This document shows, piece after piece, positions 15,721-19,147 of a stretch of DNA of 19,147 bases. The stretch's first letter is position 1, and every line of letters starts with the position of its first letter. Under the pieces are notes generated by a model. It did not search any database, had not been told where the DNA came from, and saw only the letters and a list, made by a program, of their open reading frames with translations. Both the position numbers and the translations under genes were made by a program. This DNA is from Tetmemena sp. SeJ-2015 (lineage: Eukaryota > Ciliophora > Spirotrichea > Sporadotrichida > Oxytrichidae). The DNA lies in the NCBI GenBank assembly GCA_027382625.1, contig JAJKFJ010005467.1, forward strand, positions 1 to 19,147, written 5' to 3'.

Positions 15721-18708
15721 ATGATTAATTCAATTTTCAAAGTCGCTAACAACATGTAAGCTATTTCCTACGCAGACATTTCTTAACACTCCCATCAAAC
15801 TATGTCTCACTATTTATCTCTAGAAAGGACAAGGTCGGCAACGCCACTGAGTTCCAAGCAATCCTCAAGGAATGTACTTCAAACGAGAACTGGAATATCT
15901 CAAATTCAATTTTTATATTATTATTCTAAGCTGCAGATAATCGCAGACCACTCCTACAACTGGTAAGTTGGTGAATCATATACTACAGTATTTCAAAATT
16001 TCCTACTCTGATATATCACATTCAACTTCTAAACTCACTCAAAGAAATGAATTCAATTTCCTAAATTCAAAACCTTATATGATTGATAAAGGGTCTAAAA
16101 GTTATTAAGAGTATTGTCTATAGTTTATTTAAACAATCTAATCGTTCGTTTATAGGAATGACTACACTGTGATAATGCAGCATATGTGGAAGAAGCTGAA
16201 CTGTAAGCCCAAGGAGTGGAGACGTATCTTCAAGGCCCTCCATGCCCTCGAATATCTGGCTAAGAATGGAGCACCCAGGTGCATCCAAGAGCTGAAGGAT
16301 GACTTGTTCAAGATCAGAGCTCTGCAAGACTTCTCTTTCTCAGAGAATGGAGTGGATCGAGGCCAAGGTGGTAAGTAGAGAACTTAAATTACCTTTCGCT
16401 AGGTTACCATCCTTCCTTTTTAAAGAAGAAACTTCCATTACGTTTCTTAAATTTGAGGATGCTTAATTAACTATCTCTGTAGTGAGGGACAAGTCAAGAG
16501 CCTTGTGTGAGTTACTCAGTGACCCTTACAAGCTTTAGCAAGAGAGAGAATATGCCAAATAGACTAGAGATTATTATAATTAGAATGATGAACATATGTC
16601 TTATCATATTAAAGTAAGTTAGAGATAAGTTCTCAGGTATCTCATCGACCTCAAGTGATGGCACTCAAGGCTCTACTGGCACAAAGAGCAACTTTTAGAA
16701 TAACAACTCCTCCTCGGCCGCCCCTGCTTCTGGCAAATTCGGAGGTTTTGGTTCCGAAGACCTCACTAAGTTTGGCTATGGCCAGCCAGGCTAGTTTGGC
16801 TAAGCCTATGACCCATACGTATCCAAGACTACTGCTACTGATAAGCCTGCAACATTAAATTCGTACTCTCTTAAAATTCTTTTACTAACATCCTCAACTG
16901 CCACTAATTATACCACGATATGATTTTTGTTCTAAGAAGGAAGGCAGCAAGTAGGATAACGAAAAGAAGAAGAAAAAGAAGAAGAAGAGAAAGGACAGCG
17001 ACTCAGACTCCTCCAGTGATGACGACAGCAGCGACTCATCCGATGACTCAAGCGACAGCGAGGATGAAAAGAAGAAGAAAAAGTCAAAGAAGAATGCAGA
17101 GAAGAAGAAAAAGAAGGAGCAAGACAAGCCAGCTGCTGCAAGTACTGGACTTGGAGAAGCTCCCAAGGCCACTAGGACTATTGATTCAAATGCTTAGAGT
17201 AATTAAATGTTATACTAGCTCAAAAATAGGATGATGATTTAATTAGCCACAGAAGCAGGAAGACTTCATCGACTTCTTGTCAATGGGTTCAATACCACCA
17301 ACTCAACAACCTCCAGCGTAACCTTAAAGTGGTTTTGACAGTCTTCTTTTCGGAGGCTCAAGCGTGGCTCCCACACAACCAGCTTAGAGCAACAATCTCT
17401 TCAGCAATATGAATATCAATCAAGTGCCTCAGTAGCAACCACAGCCAAGCGCTTTCGGTTTTGCCAATCCTACTTCACAATAGCAGAGTGCAAAATTAAA
17501 TGTCAGAGAAGTGGTTATTATATTTTATTGATTATGCATCTGCATTTGGCTTTACTCAACAAGCTCCTCAACAACAACAACAGCAGCACATGCTTGGCTA
17601 GTAGAATTCATTCAATTCCAATCCCTTGGCTAACTTTGGTCAGCCATAATAGCAATAGCCAGCTGCAAACTTGTTTGGAAATCTTAACATGAGTTCAGCT
17701 CAACCACAAAGAGCATCACTTCAAGGCTTCAATCAACCTTCTATAAATTTAAGGCAAAATATTTTTAAGTCCTAGCATGGCTGATCCATTTGGAGGCCTA
17801 TAGATGGGTGCACACAACCAACAGCAATAACAACATCAACAGCCTAGCTTGTTTACTCTGCTGAAAATTTCTTTTTAAAAGTTTAATTTACTCAACAGTA
17901 ATAGCCCGCCTTTGGATAGTTCTAGTAGCCTGTGGCTTAACAGCAGCAGACTCAGTTTAACTCTGGCTTCGGAAATTTTTAGAGCTAGCAACAACCCACT
18001 CAACCCTAGTAGACTTTCCAAGCTCCGACTTAACAAAATCAATAGAACAGTTTAATGAGCAACAACAACAGTGGGAATCAAGGATCTTGGCCTCCAAAGA
18101 AGCAGGATGTTTGGTCAGAAGGCAGTGGCCTCTTTGACTTGAACAACTTGAAGTCAGGTGATAAGACTCTCCTTGAGACTAAGAATAGCTCCTCTGCTAA
18201 TCAGACTAATCTCTTAGCCACTGCAGGCATGATTGGAAAGTCTGATGACATTTGGGGAGGCCTCGGCAACTTGAGTAGTGGGCCTGTGCCATCTGTAAAC
18301 CCTCTCATGAATAACTAGTTCGGTGCACCTCTTGGTCAGCCAAGTAACTTCGGAGGATTTGGACAACCTTAAGCGTAATAGAAAGGCGGTTTCTAACCTA
18401 ACCCACTGGCTTTCATTGGACAGTAAGTTCAGCAGCAGCCAGCCTTTGGACAACCTTAAGCTCCTCTTTTCAATCAGTAACCAGCCTTCGGTCAGTTCAA
18501 TCAACCATCTGCCATGGGAGTAGGCATGGGAATACCCCCATATAGTAATCAGCAACCAGGTGCTCAAAATCCTTTATTCAACGGAGTAAATCCACAAGCT
18601 CAATTCGGGTATGGCGCAAATGCCCAGGCAGGTTTCAACATGAATAAAGGAGCTGCGGGAGGATTCGGCTAGAATCCTAATTCAGGCTTCGGTTTCATGC
18701 AAAAGTGA
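15721..18708 (+). CDS. Epsin-like ENTH-domain endocytic adaptor
   Basis: Epsin family: the ENTH domain binds phosphoinositides at membranes, and the disordered tail recruits clathrin and AP adaptors during vesicle formation. The ATG 15721 starts MINSIFKVANNIKDKVGNAT. The ENTH domain (residues about 8-150) shows TSNENW, MWKKLN, KEWRRIFKALHALEYLAKNG, RALQDFSF and GVDRGQGVRDKSRAL, all typical of the family. After it come a G/F-rich stretch, an unusual patch of Lys runs and Ser/Asp runs (16940-17130), and a long Gln-rich tail with adaptor-type motifs DPF, LFDL, D[VI]W and NP[LF]. The end is TGA 18706-18708. Three GT-AG introns and seven IES-like inserts are removed to give 783 codons. The tail uses UAA/UAG for Gln very heavily. 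The start fits because the first exon ends at a GTAAGC donor and rejoins the ENTH frame exactly. Confidence 0.9.
15756..15823 (+). other. Intron 1 of the epsin gene (68 bp)
   Basis: GTAAGC donor and CTCTAG acceptor. Splicing gives VANNI-KDKVGNAT in frame. Confidence 0.8.
15908..15926 (+). other. 19-bp IES in the epsin gene, pointer ATTC
   Basis: ATTC at 15904-15907 and 15923-15926. Removal joins ENWNISNS to KLQIIADHSYNW inside the ENTH domain. Confidence 0.8.
15963..16155 (+). other. Intron 2 of the epsin gene (193 bp)
   Basis: GTAAGT donor and TTATAG acceptor. Splicing restores HSYNW-NDYTVIMQHMWKK. It is longer than the other introns, so it may contain an IES, but no coding clue can locate one. 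Confidence 0.8.
16371..16482 (+). other. Intron 3 of the epsin gene (112 bp)
   Basis: GTAAGT donor and CTGTAG acceptor. Splicing restores the conserved GVDRGQG-VRDKSRAL. Confidence 0.85.
16615..16636 (+). other. 22-bp intron-mimicking IES, pointer AG
   Basis: The insert looks like a tiny intron (GTAAGT from 16614, CAG at 16634-16636), but removing that 23-nt GT-AG unit shifts the frame. Removing 22 bp between AG repeats (16613-16614 and 16635-16636) joins MSYHIK to GISSTSSDGTQG correctly. Confidence 0.6.
16870..16933 (+). other. IES in the epsin gene, pointer TCT
   Basis: TCT at 16867-16869 and 16931-16933. Removing 64 bp joins KPATLNSYS to KKEGSKQDNEKK. The insert contains a TACTAAC string, but GT-AG removal is out of frame. 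Confidence 0.75.
17206..17245 (+). other. IES in the epsin gene, pointer TAATTA
   Basis: TAATTA at 17200-17205 and 17240-17245. Removing 40 bp joins TIDSNAQSN to QPQKQEDFIDFLS. Confidence 0.85.
17493..17544 (+). other. IES in the epsin gene, pointer TGCA
   Basis: TGCA at 17489-17492 and 17541-17544. Removing 52 bp joins TSQQQSA to FGFTQQAPQQ. Confidence 0.85.
17740..17773 (+). other. IES in the epsin gene, pointer CCT
   Basis: CCT at 17737-17739 and 17771-17773. Removing 34 bp joins LQGFNQP to SMADPFGGLQMG. Confidence 0.8.
17859..17893 (+). other. IES in the epsin gene, 7-bp pointer TTTACTC
   Basis: TTTACTC at 17852-17858 and 17887-17893. Removing 35 bp joins QQPSLFT to QQQQPAFGQFQQP. Confidence 0.88.
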
Positions 18709-19023
18709 AGACATATAAATGAAAGGAAAGAATGCGAGCTCGATAACGAACATAGAGAGTGATGCTGATTAGTGTTGATTCATTTATAATGTTTAAGCCT
18801 TAATGTTAAAGCTCAATCTTAATACTGATGAAGAGTCTTGAGAATAATTGAGATAAATTGAAAGTTACTAGATAGCTATATAATATTAAATCAATATTGA
18901 ATACAAAACTCTGTGCACTTGCACAACACAAACCTAGAGAGTGCATCTTCGAAGGAGATTGAGCTTTGAGGAGTATATGGAAATTAGGTGATGAAAAAAC
19001 CGTGCTCACCACTTAGTAGATAT
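18709..19023. other. 3' flank of the epsin gene
   Basis: AT-rich and without a supported gene. It separates the epsin stop codon from the candidate transposon end. Confidence 0.6.
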
Positions 19024-19147
19024 AATCAAAACCCCAAAACCCCATAATATGATAAGAAAGTGAAAATAAGTTGTGTATAATTAATTTCTTTATTAATACT
19101 TATAATCATGCTAAATTTTAACCCTAAACAGGCAATCTAAAGTCTTC
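19024..19147 (+). mobile_element. Candidate TBE transposon end with internal C4A4 telomeric tract
   Basis: The 17-nt tract CAAAACCCCAAAACCCC at 19027-19043 is preceded by AAT (19024-19026). TBE elements of Oxytricha germline DNA are known to begin with about 17 bp of C4A4 repeats inside longer terminal inverted repeats and to duplicate a 3-bp ANT (usually AAT) target. The orientation would put the element body to the right, beyond the window. The other end and the transposase gene are not visible, so completeness cannot be judged. An alternative is another telomere-bearing element or a chance or captured telomeric sequence. Confidence 0.65.

Noticed and set aside
16655..16858. Plus-strand ORF MMALKALLAQ...
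   Set aside because: It is an alternative frame. The epsin frame here gives the expected G/F/Q-rich linker and joins both neighbours.
16863..16936. Intron with a TACTAAC branch-like string in the epsin gene
   Set aside because: GT-AG removal leaves the next exon out of frame, while TCT-pointer removal (64 bp) keeps it in frame.
16894..17172. Minus-strand Ser/Phe-rich ORFs opposite the epsin linker
   Set aside because: They are antisense shadows of the Lys/Ser/Asp codons of the epsin gene.
18806..19012. Minus-strand 68-aa ORF upstream of the C4A4 tract
   Set aside because: AT-driven composition with no similarity to anything recognised. There is no supporting junction or motif.

Overview
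The window reads as germline (micronuclear) DNA of a hypotrich/spirotrich ciliate of the Oxytricha/Stylonychia type. Three things point there. (1) Long reading frames appear only if TAA and TAG are read as Gln and TGA alone as stop. (2) Nearly every gene is cut by short AT-rich segments flanked by 2-10 bp direct repeats. Removing each segment with one repeat copy restores the frame, which is the MDS/IES/pointer layout of unprocessed ciliate germline genes. (3) At 19027-19043 there is an internal 17-nt C4A4 telomere-like tract preceded by AAT, as expected for the end of a TBE (telomere-bearing element) transposon. All reconstructions were done by hand.

Layout. Minus strand, left half: two diverged tandem paralogs of an unrecognised Gln-rich protein family (gene A about 673-2506, gene B about 4111-6345), separated by a GC-richer island of unresolved coding (about 3090-3640). 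Next come an unrelated unrecognised 278-aa gene (7662-8576) and an acidic coding-like fragment (about 9180-9410). Plus strand, right half: three tandem MATE-family transporter genes (9682-11537 with large pieces missing, 11808-13670 complete, 13870-15593 with two in-frame UGA codons), then an epsin-like ENTH-domain gene (15721-18708) with three conventional introns as well as seven IES-like segments. The window ends about 120 bp inside the candidate TBE element. The intervening DNA is AT-rich and shows no gene I can support.

After removal of the proposed IESs and introns, the complete genes have lengths that are exact multiples of three (MATE-2 557 codons, MATE-3 534, epsin 783, the minus-strand 7662-8576 gene 279, gene A 594, and the 3' part of gene B 291). 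This is the main internal check on the junctions. The most interesting points are IES positions shared between paralogs (same pointer TTCTA in A and B; same or slightly shifted pointers among the MATE copies), a 336-bp near-identical block shared by otherwise diverged MATE genes, a 22-bp insert that looks like an intron but only keeps the frame if removed as an IES, and the TBE end.
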